From: Aplectana chamaeleonis | Lineage: Eukaryota > Nematoda > Chromadorea > Rhabditida > Cosmocercidae | Length of the DNA stretch: 64,000 nt | Reading direction: 5' to 3' | Assembly: GCA_029168955.1 (NCBI GenBank) | Contig: JAPDOI010000877.1 | Span: forward strand, 186,001-250,000 | Shown: positions 1-11,125 of the stretch, one piece after another | Layout: each line of letters starts with the position of its first letter | Numbering within the stretch: the stretch's first letter is position 1 | The notes under the pieces: generated by a model | What the model was told of the DNA's origin: nothing | The model's database searches: none | The model's input: the letters and a program-made list of their open reading frames with translations, nothing else | Program-made: the position numbers and the translations under genes

Positions 1-530
1 GCTTCGAGCAGTTGACAGTTAGTAGCGTCAGGTCGCGGCGATTTGGCAATTGGGTTGCAGCGTGTCCTGGTCGACGGCGACCGGGTGGCGCCTGGTCTTC
101 AACTCGAAGATTAACTGGCATTGAATTGACAAACTTTTGCTGCAGATTTCCGTGTAGAAAATTCCCGGGAAAGAGCAAATAACAGGACTGTCGAAAAAGT
201 GCACACCTGGGAAGGTGAGCGAAAATCATTCAGATGCACTCACTGATCCAGAAATTTGGAAACACCACCAATGTCGGAAATAACAGCTACGAACGAGCAC
301 AAAAAGACCTGTGCGGCCCTAAACCTGAGTGTTCCGCTCACGCCACCGCCCACTCCTTTCAACCGGTACCGATCCGTAAACTACTTAAAACCCGGCTTTA
401 GGGGTAACAGCATACATCCAGGAGGTTAAAATCCACTCCGCTCAACAAAACTTACCCCATTTGGTAATCGATTGCCTTCTTATAGTCGGGTTTCCAGTCA
501 TGAGTGGACATGTTCATGTTCTTAAAAGGG
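1..530. other. Unassigned left edge, no gene recognised
   Basis: I see no recognisable gene, RNA or repeat here. One plus-strand frame is open from the window edge to a TAA near position 182 (about 59 codons). It matches no family I know and may be chance. The minisatellite begins immediately downstream. Confidence 0.5.
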
Positions 531-3500
531 GGTGGGAGTGCGCAGGACGCCGTAGAAAATGTGACGGGACCCCAGTGGGGTGCGCAGGACCACGCAGAAG
601 GTGTGCGGAACCCTAGGAGGAGTGCGCAGGACCCCGTAGAAAGTGTGCGGGACCTCAGTGGGAGTGCGCAGGACGCCGTAGAAAGTGTGCGGGAGCACAG
701 TGGGAGTGCGAAGGACCCCGCAGAAAGTGTGCGGAGCCCTAGTAGGAATGCGCAGGACGCCGTAGAAAGCGTGTGGGATCACAGTGGGAGTGCGCAGGAC
801 GCCACTGAAGATGTACGGTACCCCAGTGGTAATGCGCAGGACGTCGCAGAAAGTATGCGGGCCCTAGTGGAAGAGCGCTGGACTCCGCAGGAAGTGTGCG
901 GGACCTCAGTGGGAGTGCACAAGACCCCGCAGAAAGTGTGCGGAACCCTAGTATTAGTGCGCAGGACGCCGTAGAAAGTGTGCGGGATTACAGTGGGAGT
1001 GCGCAGGACGCCGTAGAAAATGTGACGGGACCCCAGTGGGGTGCGCAGGACCACGCAGAAGGTGTGCGGAACCCTAGTAGGAGTGCGCAGGACCCCGTAG
1101 AAAGTGCGCGGGATCTCAGTGGGAGTGCGCAGGAAGCCGTAGAAAGTGTGCGGGAGCACAGTGGGAGTGCGCAAGACCCCGCAGAAAGTGTGCGGAACCC
1201 TAGTATGAGTGCGCAGGACGCCGTAGAAAGTGGGCGGGAGCACAGTTGGAGTGCGCAGGACGCCGTAGAAAGTGTTCTGTACCCCAGTTGTAGTGCGCAG
1301 GGCCCCGTAGAAAGTGTGCGCGACATCAGTGGGAGTGCGCAGGACGCCGTAGAAAGTGTTCGGTACCCCAGTGGTAGTGCGCAGGACCCCGTAGAAAGTG
1401 TGCGGAACCCTAGGAGGAGTGCGCAGGACTCGGTAGAAAGTGTGCGGGACCACAGTGGGAGTGCGCAGGACGCCACAGAAAGTGTGCGGGACCTCAGTGG
1501 AAGTGCGCAGGAAGCCGTAGAAAGTGTGCGGGAACACAGTCGGAGTGCGCAGGACCTCGCAGAAAGTGTGCGGAACCCTAGTAGGAGTGCGCAGGACGCC
1601 GTAGAAAGTGCTCGGTACCCCAGTGGTAGTGCGCAGGACCCCGTAGAAAGTGTGCGGGAGCACAGTGGCAGTCCGCAGGACCCCGAAGAAGGTGTGCGGG
1701 ACCTCAGTGGGAGTGCGCAGGACGCCGTAGAAAGTGTTCGGTACCCCAGTGGTAGTGCGCAGGACCCCGTAGAAAGTGTGTGCGGGAGCACGGTGGCAGT
1801 CCGCAGGACCGTCGAAAGTGTGCGGGATCTCGGTGGGAGTGCGCAGGAAGCCGTAGAAAGTGTGCGGGAGCACAGTGGGAGTGCGCAAGACCCGCAGAAA
1901 GTGTGCGGAACCCTAGTATGAGTGCGCAGGACGCCGTAGAAAGTGTGCGGGAGCACAGTGGGAGTGCGCAGGACGCCGTAGAAAGTGTGCGGGACCACAG
2001 TGGGAGTGCGCAGGACGCCACAGAAAGTGTGCGGGACCTCAGTGGGAGTGCGCAGGAAGCCGTAGAAAGTGTGCGGGAACACAGTCGGAGTGCGCAGGAC
2101 CTCGCAGAAAGTGTGCGGAACCCTAGTAGGAGTGCGCAGGACGCCGTAGAAAGTGTTCGGTACCCCAGTGGTAGTGCGCAGGACCCCGTAGAAAGTTTGC
2201 AGGAGCACAGTGGCGGTCCGCAGGACCCCGAAGAAGGTGTGCGGAACCCTAGTAGGAGTGCGCAGGACCCCGTAGAAAGTGGGCGGGAGCTCAGTGGGAG
2301 TGCACAGGACGCCGTAGAAAGTGTGCGGGAGCACAGTGGGAGTGCGCAGGACCCCGCAGAAACTGTGCGGAACCCTAGTATGAGTGCGCAGGACGCCGTA
2401 GAAAGTGTGCGGGAGCACAGTGGGAGTGCGCAGGACGCCGTAGAAAGTGTTCTGTACCCCAGTTGTAGTGCGCAGGACCCCGTAGAAAGTGTGCGGGCCC
2501 TCAGTGGGAGTGCGCAGGACGTCGTAGAAAGTGTTCGGTACCCCAGTGGTAGTGCGCAGGACCTCGTAGAAAGTGTGCGGAACCCTAGGAGGAGTGCGCA
2601 GGACTCGGTAGAAAGTGTGCGGGACCACAGTGGGAGTGCGCAGGACGCCACAGAAAGTGTGCGGGACCTCAGTGGGAGTGCGCAGGAAGCCGTAGAAAGT
2701 GTGCGGGAACACAGTCGGAGTGCGCAGGACCTCGCAGAAAGTGTGCGGAACCCTAGTAGGAGTGCGCAGGACGCCGTAGAAAGTGCTCGGTACCCCAGTG
2801 GTAGTGCGCAGGACCCCGTAGAAAGTGTGCGGGAGCACAGTGGCAGTCCGCAGGACCCCGAAGAAGGTGTGCGGGACCTCAGTGGGAGTGCGCAGGACGC
2901 CGTAGAAAGTGTTCGGTACCCCAGTGGTAGTGCGCAGGACCCCGTAGAAAGTGTGCGGGAGCACAGTGGCAGTCCGCAGGACCCCGTCGAAAGTGTGCGG
3001 GATCTCAGTGGGAGTGCGCAGGAAGCCGTAGAAAGTGTGCGGGAGCACAGTGGGAGTGCGCAAGACCCCGCAGAAAGTGTGCGGAACCCTAGTATGAGTG
3101 CGCAGGACGCCGTAGAAAGTGTGCGGGAGCACAGTGGGAGTGCGCAGGACGCCGTAGAAAGTGTGCGGGACCACAGTGGGAGTGCGCAGGACGCCACAGA
3201 AAGTGTGCGGGACCTCAGTGGGAGTGCGCAGGAAGCCGTAGAAAGTGTGCGGGAACACAGTCGGAGTGCGCAGGACCTCGCAGAAAGTGTGCGGAACCCT
3301 AGTAGGAGTGCGCAGGACGCCGTAGAAAGTGTTCGGTACCCCAGTGGTAGTGCGCAGGACCCCGTAGAAAGTGTGCAGGAGCACAGTGGCGGTCCGCAGG
3401 ACCCCGAAGAAGGTGTGCGGAACCCTAGTAGGAGTGCGCAGGACCCCGTAGAAAGTGTGCGGGACCTCAGTGGGAGTGCACAGGACGCCGTAGAAAGTGT

Positions 3501-4190
3501 GCGGGAGCACAGTGGGAGTGCGCAGGACCCCGCAGAAACTGTGCGGAACCCTAGTATGAGTGCGCAGGACGCCGTAGAAAGTGTGCGAGAGCGCAGTGTG
3601 AGTGCGCAGGACCCCGCAGAAAGTATGCGGGACCTCAGTGTGAGTGCACAGGAAGCCGTAGAAAGTGTGCGGGAGCACACTCGGAGTGCGCAGGACCCCG
3701 CAGAAAGTGTGCGGAACCCTAGTAGAAGTGCGCAGGACGCCGTAGAAAGTGTTCTGTACCCCAGTGGTAGTGCGCAGGACCCCGTAGAAAGTGTGCGGGA
3801 CCTCAGTGGGAGTGCGCAGGACGCCGTAGAAAGTGTTCGGTACCCCAGTGGTAGTGCGCAGGACCCCGTAGAAAGTGTGCGGAACCCTAGGAGGAGTGCG
3901 CAGGACGCGGTAGAAAGTGTGCGGGACCACAGTGGGAGTGCGCAGGACGCCACAGAAAGTGTGCGGGACCTCAGTGGGAGTGCGCAGGAAGCCGTAGAAA
4001 GTGTGCGGGAGCACAGTCGGAGTGCGCAGGACCCCGCAGAAAGTGTGCGGAACCCTAGTAGGAGTGCGCAGGACGCCGTAGAAAGTGTTCGGTACCCCAG
4101 TGGTAGTGCGCAGGACCCCGTAGAAAGTGTGCAGGACCTCAGTGGAAGTGCGCAGGACGCCGTAGAAAATGTGACGGGACCCCAGCGGAA
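531..4190. repeat. 42-bp minisatellite with 28-unit higher-order repeat
   Basis: About 87 tandem copies of a 42-bp GC-rich unit cover 3.66 kb. The unit core reads GTGCGCAGGACGCCGTAGAA on the plus strand, followed by a variable block (GAGCAC, GACCTC, AACCCT, TACCCC or GACCAC). Variants are not random. The run beginning at 1918 recurs at 3094, exactly 1176 bp (28 units) later, and the run at 1411 recurs at 2586 (1175 bp). This means recent amplification of a roughly 1.18-kb block. A variant with GTGACGGGACCCCAG marks the first units (about 561), an internal site (about 1024) and the last unit (about 4172). Because 42 is divisible by three and the unit lacks stops, several frames on both strands are open for hundreds of codons. 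Single-base indels between about 1790 and 1890 shift the plus frame without closing it, so coding is not supported. Confidence 0.95.
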
Positions 4191-4411
4191 GCGCGAAAGA
4201 CGCCGTGAACAAAGTGCGGGACCTGCATAAGTAGGAAAGCAAGGGTGGTTTTTTTACGGTTGCGGGTCACAATTTTTAGGATTTATAGTCTTCCGGCAAC
4301 ACAAATCGGTACCGATTTTATTATTCACCGAAGGCAAAAGCTGTCATCAGAGGTTTTGCTCTTTAGAATAGAAATCGCTAAGCAAAAATCAGGTCAGAAG
4401 GGGAACCTTTG

Positions 4412-5098
4412 GGAAAAATATACGAAACTTCTGAAAGTTCGGCTTCCTAGCAAATGTAATGATTCGGCAATGTTAAAATTACAAGTAATATAGAAGTTGA
4501 GAAAATTTTTAAAAAACGTCGTGAAATATCTCTAAAAATGATTTGGCGCAAAATTACCTGAAGTAATGGAAAAGCTGGGGAATGTAGTTAAATGACCAAC
4601 ATCGGATTTGGCCTTCAATCATAGGCCAACTTCTGATAAGTGGTGGCCGACGAGGGAAAGGATTTTACGAGCTTCTCCGTTAAACTTATCAAAGCTAAAT
4701 CAAGCCGTAAAAACGGAAGCCGTAAAATATTTCATTGAAGTTGTAATACGGAAATCAGCATAGGTCAAGCTGTGTGAACGTAACGCTCAAATCCGATGCG
4801 CGCTTAAATTAGCTTCTGATAAGTTTAACGGAGAAGCTTGTAAAATCCTATCCCTCGTCTGTCACTACTTATCAAAAGTTGGCCCATGATTGAAGGCCAA
4901 ATCCCATGTTGGTCATTTAATTACAATCCCGGTTTTCTCATTACTTCAGGTTATTTTGCGCCAAATCATTTTCTAATATATTTCAAGACGTTTTTTAAAA
5001 ATTTTCTCAACTTCTATAATACTAGTAATTTTAACATTGCCAAATAATTACACTTGCCTGGAGCCAAACTTTTAGAAATTCGTTTTTACGAAGTGACT
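4412..5098. mobile_element. Foldback (palindromic) MITE, about 0.69 kb
   Basis: Two arms of roughly 290 bp are inverted copies of each other around a centre near 4750. Left-arm landmarks such as TTGGCCTTCAATCATAGGCC (about 4609) and GATAAG...TTAACGGAGAAG-type blocks reappear in reverse complement between about 4812 and 5085. Ends pair as CGAAACTTCTGAAAGTT against AACTTTTAGAAATTCG. There is no coding capacity, so this is a non-autonomous DNA element. Its exact termini and target duplication are unclear. Confidence 0.8.
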
Positions 5099-5350
5099 AA
5101 ACCCGTAATAGGGAAGTAAGCAATGCAGACAAAGGAGCGACCAGAATGAGTGGTGAGAGGGAAGGGACCGAAGGCCCCGACAAATTTCGTCTAGAGGTGG
5201 CATGGAAGAGGTCGCGGAATGCGCGCTTTACCTCGAATGGCATGAAAATAGCCCACTTTGACCATAGAATTATAGAGGCTGGTTGAGCCGTGTTTAACGC
5301 CACTGCGGGCCCACCACGTGCATTAAACTTGGTCCAAATAAAATTCATCT
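5099..5350. other. Unassigned segment
   Basis: A minus-strand frame of 83 codons is open here, but it resembles no family I recognise. It is surrounded by repeats and has no supporting splice or promoter signal. Confidence 0.4.
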
Positions 5351-5525
5351 CAAATATCCGACTTTTCCACTATAGTCGGATATCGCTGTTTTTTCGAATA
5401 TTCGACTTTTCGACTATAATCGGATATTTTGCTTTTTCGCATAATCAATTTTTCGAATAAGAAGTCGACTTTTTATCCGACTGAAACAGTCGGGTACTCA
5501 TCCGAATATTGGATTCGGAACAAGT
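5351..5525. repeat. ATTCG/TCGGATA-rich degenerate repeat
   Basis: The segment is built from alternating ATCCGACT, ATTCGACTTTTCGAC and TCGAATA motifs, in imperfect units of about 40-50 bp. It resembles the stronger ATTCGAAT arrays at 51121-51385 and 52447-52830. Confidence 0.6.
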
Positions 5526-5532
5526 GTAAAGT

Positions 5533-5690
5533 GTATCCTCTGTAAAAATTGTAATTGTCGTCACTCATTCCGCGAGCCGCGCGCGTGATGCTGCTCCCTC
5601 CGTCTGTCATGTGCTCTCTCACACTCTCTAACCACCACTACGCACCAGCACGCGTAGAAATCATGAGAATTTCGCGGTTTCACAGCCTCC
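5533..5690 (-). mobile_element. TATAAAACG-type MITE, degenerate copy
   Basis: This is a degenerate copy of the 140-150 bp element also seen at 6405-6546, 48395-48544 and 58722-58868. The shared order is a CTCTRTAAAA end, a GC-rich CGCGCGCG core, CTCCGTCTGTC, CTCTCTCAC, and CACCAGCACGCGTAG. It has no coding capacity. Confidence 0.65.
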
Positions 5691-6404
5691 GTAACGGACA
5701 CGATGCTCACAGAGTTGCGTGTCTGAGGTGCTCCTGTCTGCAGTATCTCCCCGAATATTTCTTAGGGCTATGCTAAAGGTGAAGCTTTCCCTGTGGCCTG
5801 TAGAAAGACCCTTAATGCCACACAGATTTCTTGCGGAACCGACGTTTTATTGCGTTTTTTTTTTGGCACGAAGCTCCGCATCGCCATAAGAGCCTTGTTA
5901 TACTTCGGCGTTTCTCTGCCGCTGACTCCTGCGACACGCCTGCAATTTTTGAGATATCGAGGTTGACCAATAGCAGACCTGTGGCTGTGATCCGCGGCGT
6001 CGAAACGTAGATGTATGACCAGAGCCTAACTCACTTCAGCATCGGTGAACTGAATTTTTAAGAGAATTTCCGTGTTCCCTCAGTGAGGCGACTGGAATGG
6101 AATGTGGAAGTGGTCGTTTTCACTAGGCGTTTCGTCAAAATATGCATGTAATTCCTTGGGGAAGTTCTATTTGTGTTTTGAGGTGAAGTGAGCAACTTTC
6201 AATCAAGTGCTGGAGCCACACCTACTTTTTTGTCACACTGTTGTGTTGACATTGTTTTACGAAGTCCAAATCGGCCTCAAAACTGAAATCGGAGCACTTT
6301 GAAGCGAGGTATAGCAACGCGGCGCTTTGTGTGCGCAGAAAACGCCGCAAAACACCGTTTCTGCGAGAAATAAGCGTCGCGCATACATATTGTATACCCT
6401 CTAT
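5691..6404. other. Unassigned interval
   Basis: I see no gene or confident repeat in these 0.7 kb. There are A/T runs and short GC-rich patches only. Confidence 0.4.
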
Positions 6405-6546
6405 AAAACGGCGTAATTCACATCATTGAAGGCGCGAGCGGCGCGCGCGACGCCTCGGCCTCCGTCTGCCCCACGCTCTCTCACTGTCTCTACCTTCCGC
6501 TCCACACCAGCACGCGTAGGAACCAAGTGAATTTCACCGTTTTATA
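6405..6546 (-). mobile_element. TATAAAACG-type MITE, well-preserved copy
   Basis: The ends are inverted: CTCTATAAAACG with GTAATTCAC on the left, and GTGAATTTCACCGTTTTATAG on the right. Between them lies the GC-rich core and CTCCGTCTGCC. It lies in the opposite orientation to the copies at 48395 and 58722. The GTTAACG element begins immediately after it. Confidence 0.75.
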
Positions 6547-6837
6547 GCCTGTACCAGGGCTCTGCATTTTAATGTTAGCGTGTTAACGCACTAACGGGTT
6601 AGCGCGGCTTCTCTTTCGCAAATTGTCGATTAACGCTCAACGAAAAAGTACTAAAATCACGTTAATCAGGGTTCGTTAATTACGGTGGAATTACGGCACT
6701 GAATGATCTGCTTCAAAGGCAAATTTCAGAATTGTGGCCGTGCACGTCGCTTCGGCTTCTGGCGCGGTAAATTTTCACTTGTTGTGAAATACATCGCTGA
6801 CGTCAATGCTCCCCGGTCAATTGTTTATCTACCTTAA

Positions 6838-7637
6838 AAGCAGTGTTCACGATAACCTTCGATTTTGCGAATAATAGCTAAATCGATTGTTTGGCACCCG
6901 GGTAGAACTGAAATGACGAAGAAATCGAGAAAAACGCACCAGATGGGCACGAAATCATTTACTCTCACCCCGTCTCTTTACTCTCATTGGAACTGTTACT
7001 TGTGACAATGAAATGTTTTGCGGTCCGTGTTTTGCAATTCTCTACTCTCTGTTGCTCCGTTCTTTCCTTCAAACCCTAACTAGAACTATTTAGCCTGAAA
7101 TATTCTTCCATTTCCGACTGACCCCATTTTTCAACGGTGACAACCGCCGTGATCAGGTTTATCCAATCGGACAACTAGTCCATGTTATAGAACTGAAATG
7201 TCACTGAAATACGACGTTTTTGTGCGTTTCTCGCCGTTTCTTCGACAAGCACGCCCATGCCGATCATTTTTTCCGCAGGGCTACCGTAACCAATCTTGAA
7301 CAAAATATGATAACGAACGATAACACACCTCATAACATGCGGGGTATGAAAGGGCAGAGAAGCGGTATGCATTCATTCACACACCGCTCTCTTCGAGGAA
7401 CCACTGGAAAGTGGCTAAGGAGATCGAAATTGTGCAAACATGATTGCTGGCTATTACGATGTGCTCACATCCAAGCTGACACTTGGAAATTTTTCGAAGG
7501 ATGGTTACGGTAGCCCTGCGGAAAAAATGATCGTCATGAGCGTGCTTGTGTTTCTTCGTAATTTCTGTAACGCTTGGTGGCCAACGCACTGTTTTAAGGG
7601 CAAAACTCGGAAACTAAAATCATCGTGAACACTGCTT
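6838..7637. mobile_element. TTAA-flanked MITE (AAGCAGTG variant)
   Basis: TTAA at 6834-6837 and 7638-7641 flanks inverted ends AAGCAGTGTTCACGATAA and CATCGTGAACACTGCTT. The homologous element at 39.5 kb has an uninterrupted TTAA at the same place (around 40220), which supports a true insertion. The interior is shared with the MITEs at 16680-17648 and 38779-39214. It has no coding capacity. Confidence 0.9.
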
Positions 7638-8095
7638 TTAATTATTTCTTCTTAATGTAGAAGAATTCGAATCCGTGTTCCAAAAAGGGAATGTGAGGTC
7701 TAATCTACCTCTCTGCGGTCGAGTAAGGTACCAAACGAGGATTGGGATTGGGAGCGGGATTGAAGGCCAGGTGGGTGATATCTTCTTTCCTGAGCATATG
7801 ATCACTGTATCGAATGGCGTGTGAATAAACAATAAACAGCAGTCCTGCAAAAATTAAAAAATCGTCTTTGCATATAAATGGTCGACAAAGATTTTTTTCT
7901 CACCTCGCTACATTCTGCCATAGACATAAAGACTGCTTGCCGCTATTTCTGACACGTGATGACATATAGTGCAGCCCACCAAGAGTTGCACATCTACTTA
8001 TCAATGAGAAGCGGTTAGTCAGAAATCATTGTGCATGAAACTCATTGCAGCACGACCGCTCACGCTCAACCAGTGGCGACAAGAACGTAAGTTAA

Positions 8096-8891
8096 AGGCA
8101 GTGTCCACGATAAAAACCATGTCTGATTTTTTGGTGGAGATCGGCAGCTGCGGGGCCTAGCGGAACCCTAATGTTGAAAAAAACTGAGAAAAATAAGCTC
8201 GGAACGGTCCCCTACGGACCCAAAGTTGGACACCCATCAGCTCTTCACCCCCAGATGCACTTTCCACGCCCACCTACGTGAAAAAATGAATGCTCGAGAT
8301 TGTTAGATGGGCTGTTAGATGAGCGATCGTTTCCGATCAAGAGGCGATTATAAATTGCCACCGGCACAAAATTCTCACGGTAAACAAAATTGATGATAAC
8401 AAGTTGATAAAGGGTAGGGTATAAAAGAATTTGAGAGCGGTGTATTTTCATTCACACACCATCTTTCTCCGGAGGTGAGCGGCCAAAGCTGAACACACTA
8501 GGGATTAGGGAAACAGCCTCACCTGTGATAGAGATAACACGATATTGGGGCCTACTCATGGAAAACTCTGGTAAGAAAAACTACTTCATTTCCGTGAGAA
8601 TTTTGTGCCGGTGGTAAATTATAATCCTGTCCGATCAATAGCCCCGTTCTTCCCTTCATTCTCAACCTCTCTCTCTACTCAGGTCAGCTCGCATACATCG
8701 GCTGCAAAAGACGGAAGTTACAAGCCTCGGACAACTCGTCCACCATGTTTCCTTAGCTCAATATTTGAGGGACCATAACTCCGTTCCTTGAAGGTCTTGT
8801 GCGATTTCAGAGATATCATTGGAATCAGCATGGGGCCGTTATCAAGATGGGCGGAAAAACAGAGAAACGATTTCCATCGTGGACACTGCCT
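8096..8891. mobile_element. TTAA-flanked MITE (AGGCAGTG family)
   Basis: TTAA at 8092-8095 and 8892-8895 brackets inverted ends AGGCAGTGTCCACGATAA and CATCGTGGACACTGCCT. The interior is shared with 16822-17304 and 53890-54366, for example the GACGGAAGTTACAAGCCTCG block. It is non-coding. Confidence 0.9.
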
Positions 8892-8895
8892 TTAA

Positions 8896-9193
8896 GTGCG
8901 CCAGAACGGGGCTACCGTAATCTCTTTGGAGTTGACTCTAAATTTTTCTAACTTTAGACTCAACTTTCGCTTCATCTCGACAACCGGTGGAGCTGTTTTC
9001 CTGCTTTGTAGTTCAGGCATATCCTCAACTGCTGATCCCTGGAGAAGGACGGTGCGTGAATGAAGACACACCGCTCTCCACTTCTTTTATATCCTACCCT
9101 TTATCTATTGGGTATCATCAATTTTGCTTACGAGAGCCGAATGGGGCTGTATAACATCATTCCTGAGATTACGGTAACCCCGTTCTGGCGCAC
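8896..9193. mobile_element. TTAA-flanked MITE (GTGCGCCAG family)
   Basis: TTAA at 8892-8895, shared with the previous MITE, and 9194-9197 brackets inverted ends GTGCGCCAGAACGGGG and CCCCGTTCTGGCGCAC. The host flanks (AAGAACGTAAG before the pair, CTTACGTTCTT after it) are themselves inverted. The two MITEs therefore landed at the centre of a pre-existing palindrome. Confidence 0.85.
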
Positions 9194-9479
9194 TTAACTT
9201 ACGTTCTTGTACCAGTGGCGAGTATGTTACTTGAGAATTTATACAAACCGATCTTCTGCCGACCGCTTCTCATTGACGAGGAAATGTACAAAATTTGGTG
9301 TACCGCACCATAGACTAAACCCAGAAACGGAATAAAATCTGCGTCAAGTGTGCACACATACAAAACCAATCCGAGCTGCGGCGAATGCCGTAGACTATAG
9401 TTTTTGAGCCCGTTTGAAGGATATCGTTGTACGTATTTCAGGCAGTGAAGCACACCACTTGCCAAGACGTTTCAGACAC

Positions 9480-10080
9480 CTCTTCTGAAGTCCTATCCAC
9501 TTTCATCCTGTCTAAACATTTTCCAGGATGCAGTGCATCGTCTACATAAAAGGCTCATCGCTCTTTACACGGCGCACTCTGCACATGAAGCGCTTCTCAC
9601 ATTCCACGACGCGGAGCACCTGCTACATGGAGAGCTACTCAGCTTCTACCACGCGTCGCCTGTTCTACATAAGACGTTAATGACTTTCTACGACGCGCCG
9701 CAAGCCCTGATGATGCGCTAACCATTGTTCGCGACGTCCTCATAACGTGATCTTAACGCCCACCCACTTTCCACGATGTCTTCATCTCAAGCTCTACCTG
9801 CTTCATCTGGGGTGCATTCCAAGAATGTTTCCCCGATGCCGTGAGAGGACCAATAGCCTTTTCATGGACAAATTTGCTTCCCATGGCTGTGACTTATAAG
9901 TGCTGATTGCTTCTACGCGGCCGTGGCTACGTTTCCATGGGAGCCTCTTGCCATGGAAATAGTCTTGGAGTGCACCCCTGAAGGCCTACTCCTTTTCCAC
10001 GAAGTCCTGGCCACGTCATCTAAATCCCTGGACACTTTTCATGACGTCTTGCTGACGTCTTTTGAAGGTCTAGTTCATTT
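9480..10080 (+). repeat. Degenerate 42-bp-like repeat inside GTTAACG element 1
   Basis: Imperfect units carry the core CACTTTCCACGAYGTCYT, alternating with segments such as CATCTGAAGCCC. The core resembles the reverse complement of the 531-4190 minisatellite core (CACTTTCTACGGCGTCCTGC). A corresponding array lies at 41440-41690 in the homologous element. Confidence 0.65.
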
Positions 10081-11125
10081 CTCCTGTTTCCCCTGGGATG
10101 TGTTCCAAGAATGTTCCCACGACGGCAAGGGAGAGCAAGAGGGCTTTTCATGGTCAGAATTACTTCTGACTATGAATCATAACTGAGAAATGCTTCCACG
10201 TGACCGTGGCTACGTTTCCATAGACGCGTTTTGCCATGGGAATGTTCTTGGAACGCACCCCTGATAATTTGTAGATTTTCGCCGTGGTAAGGTAATGTTT
10301 TTAAATATTTTAATGGAATCCAAAATTAACGTGTTAACGCATAAACGGAATAACGCCTTTTTTTTTCGAAAATTAACGACTAACGCTTAACGAAAGAATA
10401 AATTTCCATTAACGCTTACCCCTGGTGTATACCATCCAGCGTCGATTTTTGAATCGAGTAAGAATGTAGATATTCATATATTAATACTAGATTGAGAGTC
10501 ATTAAGGGGACAGAGACGGTGTCCGGCGATAAATTGATGCAAATTTCCTCCGAAGTTACCTAGATATACAGGAAAATACTGAAGATCTCAACACTCCTGA
10601 GAACTTGTGACACGTTGTTCTCAGGAATTTCATTTATTTTCCCAGAAGTTTTATTCGGAGTTGTTTTCGACTTCTAGAACAACTTACCGCTCGTCCCCGT
10701 AACAAACGGTGGTGGATTTCATCTATTCGTTTCAAGTTGTTTTCGATCTTGCTTGAACTCAAGGGCCATTATTATTTGCACTTTCCCCCATGGCAATATT
10801 TATCAACAAATTCTTATAAGATTACCATATGATTATCGCTGACAACTGTTTGTCTCAAAAAAAATCACGGCATTTTTTTGCCGCCAAGGGGACTGTACCA
10901 TAAGATTCCCTGGATGGAATTCTATGGGCCACGGTAGCTAAATGACATGCTCACCGTAACCTACCATAATCGTACGAAAAAACTCTAAACGGAAGTCATA
11001 TTCGTGTTCAGCGCCCCAGAAACACTTTTTGACTCATAATTTTTTCATTACTACTCGGGCAGCGAGGATAGGGACTTTATTTCGAAGCAAGATTTACTCG
11101 GGTCCATCGCGTGCGCTCGTACATA

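Larger units (their letters stand above)
6547..10427 (+). mobile_element. GTTAACG-ended DNA element, copy 1 (host of three MITEs)
   Basis: The left end begins CAGGGCTCTGCATTTTAATG, followed by a GTGTTAACGCACTAACGGG-type array. The right end carries the same array (about 10325-10360) and closes with CATTAACGCTTACCCCTG. CAGGG at the left and CCCTG at the right suggest short terminal inverted repeats, possibly hAT-like, but this is weak inference. Homology to the element at 39485-43059 runs through the body: the block containing GGAAATGTGAGGTCT-type sequence and GGTACCAAACGAGG, then the 42-bp-like array. No transposase is visible. Three TTAA-flanked MITEs (6838-7637, 8096-8891, 8896-9193) interrupt it. 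A direct duplication of about 285 bp spacing is visible between 9815-9975 and 10100-10260. Confidence 0.75.

Noticed and set aside
531..4190. CRISPR-like array
   Set aside because: Units are contiguous with no unique spacers, in a eukaryotic genome.
988..4242. Open frame of 1084 codons on the minus strand, and frames of 749, 816 and 341 codons over the same DNA
   Set aside because: All are by-products of a stop-free 42-bp tandem unit. Indels shift frame without consequence, and no start context, intron or domain is seen.
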